From assembly GCA_035342095.1 (NCBI GenBank), contig DAOQWL010000016.1, forward strand, positions 17,299 through 81,298: a DNA stretch of 64,000 bases, read 5' to 3'. The notes under the pieces are model-generated. The model saw nothing but the letters and a program-made list of their open reading frames with translations. It did no database searches and was not told the DNA's origin. This document shows positions 35,544 through 43,948 of this stretch, in pieces (the stretch's first letter is position 1; every line of letters starts with the position of its first letter). The translations under genes were made by a program, and so were the position numbers. This DNA comes from PLanc-01 sp035342095. GTDB taxonomy: Bacteria; Planctomycetota; Phycisphaerae; Sedimentisphaerales; Anaerobacaceae.

Positions 35544-36614
35544 TTATACAAACATCACGTGATCCGGGTCCGTGTCCAGGTACTCCAGGATCATCCTGTT
35601 CTTGTCGTTCACCACGCAATGATGCCGGCAGTGCTTCCTCGGATCGATTCGGAAGAACTGCGACTTGTCCGCGAGCCAGGCGTCGCGGAATCGCCGGTCG
35701 CGAATAGAACAGATCAGTCCCTCGTCCAAGTTGTAGGCCTTGTCGTGGCAGGAGTAGACGTTCAGATCCGCGCCGATGACCGGATTGATCTGGATATAGG
35801 GACACCATGAATAGGATTTCTGGAACGTGGTCAGTTGCTCGCCGTAGCCGTTGAAGACCTCGAATCGCTCGCCCGCGAAATCCGCGGCGGCCTTGGCGAC
35901 CTGCTCGCCCACCGAAGCGAAATAGGGCTGGTGATAGGCGTTGCACTCGCTGCCGTCGTTGCTCACGATGCAGGGCGACACCTTGACGCTGTCGGCGCCG
36001 GTGTCCTTGATCCTGCCGATCATTTCAGATACGTGGGCCGCGTTGTCGCGGTCCACGATGAGCACGACGCCCAGATAGCAGGGCCCGCCGAGCTTGCGGA
36101 ATCCCTCCAGGTTGCCCATGACCTTGGCGAACTCCTTCTCGGTGACCCCGCGATAGCGGGCGTAGCTCGGGCCGTCCCAGCCGTCCAGGGAAACGCGAAT
36201 CCAGGTCCCCTTGTGTGCGAACAGCTCCGCGATCCGACCCCGCAGTGCCGACCCGTTGGTCAACGTGGCGAACCGGATGCCCTTGTCCGCGAGGGCTTGC
36301 ACCGTCTCCGCCAGGTGAGGATAGCACAGGGGTTCTCCCCCGCCGCTGAAGGTGACGGCCTTGACACCCATGACCGCGAAATCCTCGACGATCTCCAGCA
36401 TCTTGTCCCTGGGGATCTGGTCCTTCGCGGCCATGTCCTTGCCCAGTTGGATGTTCTCCTTGCGATAGGCACAGTACCAGCAGTTGTGGCTGCACACGTT
36501 CGTCGGCTTGACGCGGACGTGCAGAGGGGGCAGGACGTCCGAAACGCTCGCAGGAAGCGAGTCGATCTTGTCCTTGTAGTGGAACACCTTCATTTTCGTG
36601 TACAGCAGCCCCAT
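35544..36614 (-). CDS. Radical SAM protein with SPASM-like C-terminus
   Basis: A 356-residue radical SAM protein. The cluster is C41, C45, C48 (KPTNVCSHNCWYCAY), followed by FSGGGEPL and VSLDGWDG, motifs of peptide- or sugar-modifying radical SAM enzymes. The C-terminus has Cys residues arranged as a SPASM/twitch domain (WCPYIQINPVIG, VYSCHDKAYN, HCRHHC) that could hold auxiliary clusters. ATG 36614 has GGAAGGA nine bases upstream. Related proteins include sulfatase maturases, RiPP enzymes and sugar dehydratases such as the AlbA/BtrN type, so the target could be protein or sugar. Confidence 0.82.
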   Translation of the reverse strand: MGLLYTKMKVFHYKDKIDSLPASVSDVLPPLHVRVKPTNVCSHNCWYCAYRKENIQLGKDMAAKDQIPRDKMLEIVEDFAVMGVKAVTFSGGGEPLCYPHLAETVQALADKGIRFATLTNGSALRGRIAELFAHKGTWIRVSLDGWDGPSYARYRGVTEKEFAKVMGNLEGFRKLGGPCYLGVVLIVDRDNAAHVSEMIGRIKDTGADSVKVSPCIVSNDGSECNAYHQPYFASVGEQVAKAAADFAGERFEVFNGYGEQLTTFQKSYSWCPYIQINPVIGADLNVYSCHDKAYNLDEGLICSIRDRRFRDAWLADKSQFFRIDPRKHCRHHCVVNDKNRMILEYLDTDPDHVMFV

Positions 36615-36630
36615 GCGTGTCGATCCTTCC

Positions 36631-37305
36631 TCACCCTCGCACCAGATTCAACGACTCCGCGGTCGTGAATGCATAATCCCCCGTGTAGCCCGTCTCATGG
36701 AGGACCTCCTGCCACTCGTCCACGTGCAGGACGGTCGTTCCCAGGAGGGTCCAATCCTCCAGGAGGTCCCGGCCCTCGCGGGTCGTGTATGCGCCGAGCG
36801 TTACGAAGCTCTGTCCCTTGCCGACCCGCTGAATCTCCCGCAGGGCCTGCATCACGCCTCGCAGATTGAGCATGTAGATGGAAGCGTAGGCCATGACGAA
36901 ATCGAACTCGCCGTCGCCAAACGGCAGTTCTTCATATGGCGCCAGGAGCAGATCGCCCTTCACCGACTCCATCGCGTGCTCCAGGGGATAGAGGTGGTTC
37001 TCAACCCCTCGAACACGAACGCCGGGCAGGGCCTGCTTCAGATCGTGCAGGAAGAAACCCTTCTTGCAGCCCACGTCGAGGGCCGCAGAGTTCGAGGTCA
37101 GGGCATACCGCGCAACGAGACGGGGAATGATCTGCGCCCACCGGCCGTCGTAGCGGAAACCGCCATAACCGTTCTCGCGCCGGCCGTCGTAGTATTCCCG
37201 ATCCAGACCGGCGGCCACCATTCGGTTATGAATGGTGCGGAAGCCCTTCTTCAGGACCCGCTGGACGTTGCTGTGCGGATATCCGATGTCGAACTGTTCC
37301 ATCAT
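36631..37305 (-). CDS. Class I SAM-dependent methyltransferase
   Basis: A 224-residue protein with SAM motif I LDVGCKKGFFLHDL (about 76-89), motif II ENHLYPLEHA and the post-II EFDFVMAYAS, all typical of class I methyltransferases of the Methyltransf_11/25 type. The ATG at 37305 overlaps the stop of the ThDP gene (ATGA). The codon reading continues from no upstream in-frame homology, so this start is well supported. Methylation of a sugar hydroxyl or amino group is a common final decoration in flagellin glycans; acceptor unknown. Confidence 0.85.
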   Translation of the reverse strand: MMEQFDIGYPHSNVQRVLKKGFRTIHNRMVAAGLDREYYDGRRENGYGGFRYDGRWAQIIPRLVARYALTSNSAALDVGCKKGFFLHDLKQALPGVRVRGVENHLYPLEHAMESVKGDLLLAPYEELPFGDGEFDFVMAYASIYMLNLRGVMQALREIQRVGKGQSFVTLGAYTTREGRDLLEDWTLLGTTVLHVDEWQEVLHETGYTGDYAFTTAESLNLVRG

Positions 37306-39926
37306 CGGTTCAGAATCTCCACGGGCTCGACGATCATGTTCTCTCGGAACTCCTCGCGATCCAGGAAGGGAAACAGGTCCTCCATGGGTTTGGAGACGAT
37401 CCGGCCGTCGGGCAGCTTCAGCGAGGACACCCTCGGGATGAGCGCCTGTTCCGGCGGCATCAGGATCTCGCACAAGTACGGGCCGGGATGGGCGAGGACC
37501 GCGTTCAGCCTGCGTTCCAGCGTCTCCTGGTCGCCGATCCGTTCGGCTTCGATCCCGTAGGCGCCCGCCAGCTTGATGATGTCGGGGCACGTCAGCCCGC
37601 TCGACGGGTCCGATCCGATGTACCGGCCGAAGTGGTTCTGCTGCATCAGCTTGATCGTCAGGTACCCTCCGTTGTTCAGCACGAAGATGATCAGCGGAAG
37701 CCTGTTGTGGACGACCGTTTGCAGTTCCTGGATGTTCATTTGCAGGCCGCCGTCGCCGGTGATGAGGATGGTCTTGCGCCGGCCCTGGGCGAAGCAGGCG
37801 CCGATCGCGCCGGGCAGTCCGAACCCCATCGAGGCGAAACCGCTCGACGTGAAGAGCCGCTGGCCGGCCTTGGTCTGAAATGTCTGCATGGTACACGTGA
37901 AGCTCGTGCCCATGTCCGTCACCACGACCGCGTCCGAGCCGAGCCTGGCCGACAGGCGGTCCACGAAGTGGAATGAGTTCACCTTGTCGCGATTGTCCCG
38001 GTACTCGGGCAGGCAGACGGGGTACTTCTGCTTCCACCCCCTGCATCGGGCCCGCCAGTCGTCGATCGCCAGTGACGTTCCATCCGCTTCGACCTTCGCC
38101 AGCAGCGAGCGAAGAAATGCGTTCGCGTCCGCACAGATCGGCAGATCGGGACGCAGCGAGGGCTTCTTCAGCTCGACCTCGTCGATATCGACCATGATCT
38201 TCCTGGCCGCACGAGCGAAGAGCTTGTAGTTGTATCCGACCTGCGGAATCGACATTCGAGAGCCGACGATGAGCACGAGATCGGCGTTCTGGACCGCGAA
38301 GTTCCCCGCCCGGTCGCCCATGATGCCGCTGCGACCGACGTAGTTCTCGTCCGACGTCGGGACCATGTCGGAGGCGGTCCACGAAGACACGCAGGGAATC
38401 TGCAGACGCTGCACGAGGTCCCGGAGCAAGGTCTCCGCACGGGACAGTCGGACCCCATAGCCGAAGATCAGGACGGGCCGCTTCGCCTGCGTCAGCATCG
38501 CGACGCATTCGGTGACGAGTCCGTTCAGAACGTGGGCAGTGCAGGGTTGCGAAGGCTCTTCGGGGATGTATCCTCGCAGGGTCTCGGGATTGACGAGCTT
38601 GTTCTGGACATCGAGAGGCACGTCGATCCAGACCGGGCCCGGCCGGCCGGTGGTCGCCAGATGACACGCCTTCTCGACGTGATAGCGGATGGTTTGCGGG
38701 TCGGTGACCGTCACGGCGTATTTCGTGATCGGTCGGACGATGTCGATGATATTGCCTTCCTGGATGCCGAACTGGCGCAGGCCCGTTTCGCGGATCAAGG
38801 TGTCCTGCGTGACCTGGCCGGAGACGAAGATAGCGGGGATGGAGTCCACCCAGGCGCCGTAGACACCCGTGATGGCGTTGGTGCCGCCCGGGCCGGAGGT
38901 CACCAGGGTCGCGCCGGGCACGCCGCTAATGCGGGCGTACCCCTCGGCGGCCATGGCGGCCGCCTGCTCGTGATGAGTCGCGATGTACTCCAGGCGGTCG
39001 CTGCCGCCGAAGGAGTCCACGAGGTGCATGGCCCCGCCGCCGCAGACGCCAAAGACGTGTCGGACGCCGAGGTCGGCGATGCTCGTCGCAATGTAGTCGG
39101 ATATCTTCACCACCTTGGTCTCCTGCTCGACGGTCAGTACAGTAACTCCCGTGAAATCCTCAGCCTTCGTGTGCTCGTGGAACTCCTGGAATGAGAAGAC
39201 CTTCCCGACTTCCATGTGGGGGTTCGCGCACTCCCTGCCGGGCTCGCGGCCGATCACGGCAACGAGGGAATCTGCGGCGGGGAAGTGACGATCCCTGCGG
39301 ATCAGTCCCCTGCGGACCGTGAAGACCAGGTTCTGGAAGGTCTTCTGATGGAGCGTCTCCCCTTCCTCGGGCTCCTGGAGTCTAAGAATCTCCCTGGGCT
39401 GGGGGACCATATGATCGGCCCCTTCATACGTGGCGCCGGCCCGACCGTAGGCGTCGCTCATCCGACACAGGTCTTCTTTGAGCGGAGGCGACTCGATCTC
39501 CATGACCCAGATGCCGTTCTCGGAGACCGGATCGATGGGCAGCAGGCTCGCGGCTTCGGTGCAATGGAACGTGCCGGCATCAATGTTCACCGCGTGGAGC
39601 CGGCCCAGCGGAAGGCTTCCCTCCAGGTGGTGGAACTTCGCGTCGCCGGAGAGCAGGATCAGTCCCGTCCGCTTTCGGGGGTGGCAGTGCATGGAGGTCT
39701 TGCGCTTGCGAACGATCTGGAGCATCCAGATGGCCACGTGCTCGTTCTCGAAGACGAGGTACTCGTATCCCCAGGGTTTCTTGACGATCACATCCTCATA
39801 GGGCGTGCTGTGCACACCTTCTTGACCCCGGGACGAGGCGTCGGTGCGCAGTGCACACCCGGCGGACACACCGGCCCGTCCGATGTGCTGCTCGTCGGCG
39901 GTTTTCCTGGTCACTTCGTAGATCAT
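37302..39926 (-). CDS. Cupin fused to ThDP-dependent enzyme
   Basis: An 874-residue fusion. The first part (about 45-145) is a cupin of the type-II phosphomannose isomerase kind, with KKPWGYEYL, MHCHPRKRTG and LLSGDAKFHHLEG. After a linker comes an acetolactate-synthase-like enzyme (about 272-874): catalytic Glu E320 (ATHHEQAAAMAAEGYA), the central domain and the ThDP motif GDGGLQMN (724-731) with NN at 751-752. Enzymes of this family make carbon-carbon bonds, and some add two-carbon branches to sugars. It starts two bases after PfpI. I know no standard enzyme with a cupin in front, so the fusion is a distinctive feature; substrates are inferred to be sugars. Confidence 0.8.
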   Translation of the reverse strand: MIYEVTRKTADEQHIGRAGVSAGCALRTDASSRGQEGVHSTPYEDVIVKKPWGYEYLVFENEHVAIWMLQIVRKRKTSMHCHPRKRTGLILLSGDAKFHHLEGSLPLGRLHAVNIDAGTFHCTEAASLLPIDPVSENGIWVMEIESPPLKEDLCRMSDAYGRAGATYEGADHMVPQPREILRLQEPEEGETLHQKTFQNLVFTVRRGLIRRDRHFPAADSLVAVIGREPGRECANPHMEVGKVFSFQEFHEHTKAEDFTGVTVLTVEQETKVVKISDYIATSIADLGVRHVFGVCGGGAMHLVDSFGGSDRLEYIATHHEQAAAMAAEGYARISGVPGATLVTSGPGGTNAITGVYGAWVDSIPAIFVSGQVTQDTLIRETGLRQFGIQEGNIIDIVRPITKYAVTVTDPQTIRYHVEKACHLATTGRPGPVWIDVPLDVQNKLVNPETLRGYIPEEPSQPCTAHVLNGLVTECVAMLTQAKRPVLIFGYGVRLSRAETLLRDLVQRLQIPCVSSWTASDMVPTSDENYVGRSGIMGDRAGNFAVQNADLVLIVGSRMSIPQVGYNYKLFARAARKIMVDIDEVELKKPSLRPDLPICADANAFLRSLLAKVEADGTSLAIDDWRARCRGWKQKYPVCLPEYRDNRDKVNSFHFVDRLSARLGSDAVVVTDMGTSFTCTMQTFQTKAGQRLFTSSGFASMGFGLPGAIGACFAQGRRKTILITGDGGLQMNIQELQTVVHNRLPLIIFVLNNGGYLTIKLMQQNHFGRYIGSDPSSGLTCPDIIKLAGAYGIEAERIGDQETLERRLNAVLAHPGPYLCEILMPPEQALIPRVSSLKLPDGRIVSKPMEDLFPFLDREEFRENMIVEPVEILNR

Positions 39927-39928
39927 GG

Positions 39929-40438
39929 TCAGTCTTGCAGGGCCTCGATGACCGCCTTCATAAAGACGCCGTTGTTCTTGTAGTGGGGAGCGGAGATCAG
40001 ATTGCCGTCCACGACAAGATCCTCTTGGACGTACTTCGCTCCGGCGTTCTTCAGATCGTCGGCGATGGACATGTACCCAGTCACTCTGCGCCCCTTGACG
40101 ACGCCCGCGGAGATCAGGACCCAGGGGCCGTGACAGATCGCGGCGACCAGCTTGCCGGCCTCGTCCATCTCGCGGACGAACCGCAACACCTCGGGCCGGA
40201 CGCGGAGCCGGTCGGGGGACTCGAATCCGCCGGGCAGGATGACACCATCGAAATCCGACGCCTTCAGGTTATCCGTGGACATGGTCGCCCGAGCGGGGAC
40301 GCCATACTTGCCGATCATGTTCTGCCCGCCCGGCGTGGCCACCTCCAAGTGCATCCCCTCTTCCTGCACTCGGTAGTACGGGTACACGAATTCCTCGTCC
40401 TGGAAGTTCTGCGCGACGATGATGACGACTCTCTTCAT
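39929..40438 (-). CDS. PfpI/DJ-1 family protein
   Basis: A 169-residue protein of the PfpI/YhbO group of the DJ-1 superfamily. The nucleophile elbow is AAICHGPW with C102 and H103, and E15 matches the conserved acidic residue that activates the cysteine. ILPGGFESPD is a further family motif. Members have been described as proteases, as glyoxalases or as deglycases acting on carbonyl adducts; which applies is disputed. ATG 40438 overlaps the stop of the HAD gene (ATGA). In an operon rich in reactive sugar intermediates, carbonyl clean-up is a plausible role. Confidence 0.85.
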   Translation of the reverse strand: MKRVVIIVAQNFQDEEFVYPYYRVQEEGMHLEVATPGGQNMIGKYGVPARATMSTDNLKASDFDGVILPGGFESPDRLRVRPEVLRFVREMDEAGKLVAAICHGPWVLISAGVVKGRRVTGYMSIADDLKNAGAKYVQEDLVVDGNLISAPHYKNNGVFMKAVIEALQD

Positions 40439-41097
40439 GGGTTCCTCCTGCGCCGGGACAGCTCTTCTATCGCTACCGGCAGTTCCCTGAGACTGGCGAT
40501 GGAAACCACGTCCGGCCCGTTCCAATCCCTCACGCCGGAATTGCGCCCGATGAAACCGATGCCAGCCTCGACCGCGGCGTCATGGTCGTTCTGCGAATCC
40601 CCCACGTACAGACAGGCTCGACGGTCCCAGTTCTCCCGGGCCAGCAAGCCTTCGATGTTCTCGCTCTTCTCGCTCGGCGACCCGAGGATCTCGCGGAAGT
40701 ACTGATCGATCCCCCTGGCCTTGCACACCTGGCGGAGTTCCTCCTGATCCGATCCGGAGATCACCGCGAACTCGAATTGCCCTTTGTGCTCGCCGAGAAA
40801 CTCCAGCGAGCCCGGTACAGGCGGGGCTGCGATAACCTTCTGCATGACAATCGCGGAGTACTGTCGGGCCAGCGCAGCGACCTCCTCGTCGGAGATGGGC
40901 CGACAGAGGATGTTCTCGTAGAGGTGGCGGATCTTGCCATACCGGGAAAGCCCGCCGTTGGCGCAGACGAAGTCCATGAACCGGGCCATCTGGTCCTCCG
41001 CCAGATGACCGAAAAGTTCGCGGAAGCCCTGGAACCGAATCTCGTTGCTCTCGGCCAGGACCCCATCAAAATCGAAGATGATGTATCGGTATCCCAT
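40435..41097 (-). CDS. HAD-superfamily sugar phosphatase
   Basis: A 220-residue hydrolase. Motif I is FDFDGVLAES (D9 nucleophile, D11 acid), motif II ISGS (S114), motif III around K144 and motif IV GDSQND (D167, D171). The cap inserted after motif I (about 18-90) is helical, so it is subfamily I like phosphoglycolate and beta-phosphoglucomutase-type enzymes. It lies in a unit with a GmhA-like isomerase and an HldE-like kinase/nucleotidyltransferase, so a GmhB-like removal of a sugar 7- or 1-phosphate is a natural hypothesis, although true GmhB enzymes belong to a different HAD subclass. AGGA precedes the ATG. Confidence 0.85.
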   Translation of the reverse strand: MGYRYIIFDFDGVLAESNEIRFQGFRELFGHLAEDQMARFMDFVCANGGLSRYGKIRHLYENILCRPISDEEVAALARQYSAIVMQKVIAAPPVPGSLEFLGEHKGQFEFAVISGSDQEELRQVCKARGIDQYFREILGSPSEKSENIEGLLARENWDRRACLYVGDSQNDHDAAVEAGIGFIGRNSGVRDWNGPDVVSIASLRELPVAIEELSRRRRNP

Positions 41098-41105
41098 GGT
41101 CCTCG

Positions 41106-42257
41106 TCAGATGAAATTCACATGCGGGTGGGGGTGTTTCAGCTCCCACAGATACCGATTGACCTCGTCCATCCTGCAACCGACCCGGCACGAGGAAACGT
41201 CAAGCTGCTCTGTCGTCCAGCGCAAAGAATCCATGCGCCTCCGGCCCTGCCAGATCTGGGCGAAGGTGCTCTCCGCGATATTCCCATAAAGGAACCGCTC
41301 GTCGCCCAGATAGACGCTACACCCCCAGATGTTGCCGCCGGCATCCAGGTACGACCAGAAGGGCAAGGCCAGACAGCACCGATAGGACCTCGTCTTGCCA
41401 TCCCACTTGTCCATGGCGTTTCGACGGAAGATGACGTTGAAACCGTTGCCGCGGACCTGGTCGAGCTGCTCGGCCAGACCGTCGCATTCGCTGTAGGAGA
41501 CGCCTTCAAATCCGTGGTGCTGGCTCTGCGGGTGCTGGGAATAGGGCTTCACGACCAGGTAGTCGAGACCCATCTCGCGACAGCGTTCGGCCAGAGAGAC
41601 CACCTCGTGCTTGTTGTCCGGCAGCAGGAGAAGCTGTGCACCCAGCGTACACGAGGCGCCCTGTCTCCTGCGAATCGCGACGGCCTGCTCGATATTGGCG
41701 CAGACTTTGTCGAAATCCTCGGGACGGGTGCCGTGAATGGCGCCGTACGTCTCCCGCGTTCCGGCGTCGAGACTGATCTTGATCCAGGCAGTGCAGCCCA
41801 GGATCTGCTCCGCCACTTCCGGACGCATCAGCACCCCATTGGTGGTCAGCGCCACGTCGATGCCTGCACTGTTCCTGGTGTGCCGGATGATCTCGACCAT
41901 CCGCTTGTGCAGGAAGGGCTCGCCCTCGCCGGCGAACATGACGCTCTTGAGTCCGAGCGAACCCATCTCCGTCAGACGAGTCATGAGCAGATCGGCGTCG
42001 AGAGAACGACGCTGGTAGCCCATGAAGTCCAGACCGCAGAAGATGCAGCGGTGGTTGCAGGCCCCCGTGGGGGAGATCTCCATATAGATAGGATAGACCC
42101 TCTCGCCCTTGAGCCAGTCGCTCACCCGATCCGGGTGGAACATGAGCTTGTGATGGTCGATCCGCAGCGAGTCAGCGTCCTGCTTCGTTGCGGGAGCCAA
42201 CTGGACTTCCGCAAAACGGACATTCGGCCTACTTTGAGAGGGAAAAATCTGCTTCAC
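41106..42257 (-). CDS. Radical SAM/SPASM protein
   Basis: A 383-residue protein with the cluster C67, C71, C74 (SPTGACNHRCIFCGL), then MFAGEGEPFLHKRM and ISLDAGTRETY, which resemble MoaA/PqqE-type and sugar-modifying radical SAM enzymes. The C-terminal part has Cys in a SPASM pattern (RSYRCCLALPFWSYLD, IWGCSVY, SSCRVGCRMDE). The first 20 residues are encoded inside the left arm of a long palindromic repeat, and the start is uncertain for that reason. It shares its overall organisation with the 35544-36614 protein but is a different paralogue. Confidence 0.82.
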   Translation of the reverse strand: MKQIFPSQSRPNVRFAEVQLAPATKQDADSLRIDHHKLMFHPDRVSDWLKGERVYPIYMEISPTGACNHRCIFCGLDFMGYQRRSLDADLLMTRLTEMGSLGLKSVMFAGEGEPFLHKRMVEIIRHTRNSAGIDVALTTNGVLMRPEVAEQILGCTAWIKISLDAGTRETYGAIHGTRPEDFDKVCANIEQAVAIRRRQGASCTLGAQLLLLPDNKHEVVSLAERCREMGLDYLVVKPYSQHPQSQHHGFEGVSYSECDGLAEQLDQVRGNGFNVIFRRNAMDKWDGKTRSYRCCLALPFWSYLDAGGNIWGCSVYLGDERFLYGNIAESTFAQIWQGRRRMDSLRWTTEQLDVSSCRVGCRMDEVNRYLWELKHPHPHVNFI

Positions 42258-42379
42258 GATTTTTCCCTCTCAAATCGTAAATTCTTGGCGAGGAATGAAT
42301 TAGACCGATTCTTCAAGGAAATCGAGAAACAGATTTCCTTGAAGAATATAGGCCGAATGTCCGTTTTGCGGAAGTCCAG
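42201..42379. repeat. Nested palindromic element (30-bp perfect arms)
   Basis: A 179-bp segment with outer arms of 30 perfect bases: 42201-42230 (starts CTGGACTTCCGC) and 42350-42379 (ends GCGGAAGTCCAG). Inside are two more perfect palindromes: GAGAGGGAAAAAT at 42236-42248 paired with 42259-42271, and ATTCTTCAAGGAAATC at 42308-42323 paired with 42332-42347. A related copy is at 35469-35537. It carries no transposase and overlaps the first codons of the radical SAM gene. It could be a non-autonomous mobile element, a recombination site or an mRNA-folding/processing element in the middle of the operon. Confidence 0.85.
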
Positions 42380-42393
42380 TCTCAACATCAGCA

Positions 42394-42966
42394 TCAGTGC
42401 TCCAGAGATACCTGATCCATCCAATAGTGCAGAATCGCGGCGTGGCCGGTTTCCGCCATGCCGTAGGTGTCGGCCGGGAGCCAGAAGCTCAGCGTGCCCA
42501 ACTGCCTCAGAGCGTTGGTCGGCTGCATAGCCGTCAGGGTGACCAGCGTCGCTTCCCGCGACACCGCAAACTCAGCGGCCTTGACCACGTTGGGCGAGCT
42601 GCCCGAGCTGCTGATCGCAACGACCATATCGCCGGCCTTGAGACGTCGTCGGAGCGGGGCCACGAACACCATGTCGTAGGACAGGTCGTTGGCCACCGCG
42701 GTGATCAGCGAAACATCCGTGAAGACCTGCGTGTGCAGATCGGCGTTCTTGGCCAGGTCGGCCGCGAAATGGCTGGCCATGGAGGCACTGGCGCCGTTGC
42801 CCATCAGGTAGATGACTCGTTCCGCCTGGCGGACGTCCTCGGTGCTGTCGCACCATAGATCGAAGGCCTGGTCGCAGTTGACGGGCATATCGCCGTTGAT
42901 AGTGGCCTGCATCCCGCTCAGACAGCGGCTCAGCGCAAGGATATGTTGAGCCCAGGGGGATGGCAC
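42394..42966 (-). CDS. SIS-domain phosphosugar isomerase (GmhA-like)
   Basis: A protein of about 190 residues with the SIS fold. The phosphosugar-binding loop MGNGASASMASHFAADLAK replaces the GNGGS of GmhA, and VAISSSGSSPNV gives the second phosphate site; HAAILHYWMDQV matches the C-terminal region. GTG 42966 is preferred because it begins just after the upstream stop and gives the family length; an ATG at 43044 would overlap the neighbour by 71 bases. GmhA converts sedoheptulose 7-phosphate to heptose 7-phosphate. Neighbouring HldE- and HAD-like genes support that role, but SIS specificity is hard to predict. Confidence 0.8.
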   Translation of the reverse strand: MPSPWAQHILALSRCLSGMQATINGDMPVNCDQAFDLWCDSTEDVRQAERVIYLMGNGASASMASHFAADLAKNADLHTQVFTDVSLITAVANDLSYDMVFVAPLRRRLKAGDMVVAISSSGSSPNVVKAAEFAVSREATLVTLTAMQPTNALRQLGTLSFWLPADTYGMAETGHAAILHYWMDQVSLEH

Positions 42967-42973
42967 GGCGGTG

Positions 42974-43942
42974 CTAAGCCCCTCGCTCGTCTCCAACTGC
43001 GGTCCAAAGCTGGGCAATCGTATCTGCGTGGCGTCCTTTAACATAATAGCTCGTGCCCCCATCAGCGATGGTACGAACCAACATCGTCTTCCAAGGCCGG
43101 AAGTAGTAATCCGGGCTGCTCCTGGCAGCCTCCTGTCGATAATCAGAAGGCAAATCGTGCAAATCGCATACCAAGGTCGTGAATCCGCCCATTTTTCTAC
43201 CCTGGCGGAGGGCGACGTTCCGCACCATGGCCAGTGCCTTGAGAAAGACCTCCGGCGCCATGACGGCGCTGCCGAAGTTCATCAGCAGCCCGTGTTCGAG
43301 CCGCTCCAGCACTTTGGCGAAGATGAGGAAGTCGCGATAACTGGCGGCGCCGACCGCGGCACCGTCGCAGTTGGGGTGCTCATGGATGATATCGTAGCCA
43401 ATGCCCACGTGGATGGTGAAGGGGATGCCCAATCGGTAGGCTGCGGCCAGCACGCTGATCTCTTTGTGGGGATAGTCGTTCTGGGCGATCTCCCGTCCGA
43501 CCGCTTCGCCGAAACCCAAACCCTCCGCTGCGCCTCTGGCAATCACATCGTTGAGCCGGCCCGTCTCCTGCCAGAGCCCGAACTGGCCTTCCTGAATGTA
43601 GCGGGCCACGCTCTCCGTGGTCTGGCCGATGAGGGCCAACTCATAGTCGTGGATCGCGCAGGCGCCGTTGCCCGCAAGTGCGGTGATGAAACCCCGTTCC
43701 ATGAGATCGATGAGGTACCGCTGAACGCCGGACCGCAGGACGTGGGCGCCCATCATCAGGATCACTTCGGCGCCTTGTCTGCGGGCATCGAGGATCTGTC
43801 GAGCCACCGCAGCCAGTTCCGGCGAGGAAACCGGTTTCGCAGCGAGCGGAAGGACCTGGTCCGCTCCGAGGTCATGTCGGCGCTGTCCCAGAGGCTGGAG
43901 AGCAAGCTGGGATCTGTCGAATAGGGGGTATCGGCCGGCCAT
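42974..43942 (-). CDS. Conserved protein, distantly deoxyhypusine-synthase-like
   Basis: A 322-residue protein that I cannot assign firmly. It has a Rossmann-like layout: VILMMGAHVLRSGVQRYLIDL, GNGACAIHDYELAL, IPFTIHVGIGYDIIHEHPN, CDGAAVGAASYRDF and MNFGSAVMAPEVF. The first two blocks resemble the NAD-binding part of deoxyhypusine synthase, where a strand and the helix SG-x-R lead into a Gly-rich turn and an acidic residue. No catalytic Lys equivalent is obvious. It is packed between the HldE-like and GmhA-like genes (6 and about 7 bases), so it probably acts in the same sugar pathway. No membrane segment or signal peptide. Confidence 0.5.
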   Translation of the reverse strand: MAGRYPLFDRSQLALQPLGQRRHDLGADQVLPLAAKPVSSPELAAVARQILDARRQGAEVILMMGAHVLRSGVQRYLIDLMERGFITALAGNGACAIHDYELALIGQTTESVARYIQEGQFGLWQETGRLNDVIARGAAEGLGFGEAVGREIAQNDYPHKEISVLAAAYRLGIPFTIHVGIGYDIIHEHPNCDGAAVGAASYRDFLIFAKVLERLEHGLLMNFGSAVMAPEVFLKALAMVRNVALRQGRKMGGFTTLVCDLHDLPSDYRQEAARSSPDYYFRPWKTMLVRTIADGGTSYYVKGRHADTIAQLWTAVGDERGA

Positions 43943-43948
43943 CGCATC

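Noticed and set aside
37306..38667. Upstream extension of the methyltransferase frame
   Set aside because: The frame stays open over the ThDP gene, but the translation there is unrelated to methyltransferases; the ATGA overlap at 37305 is a better start.
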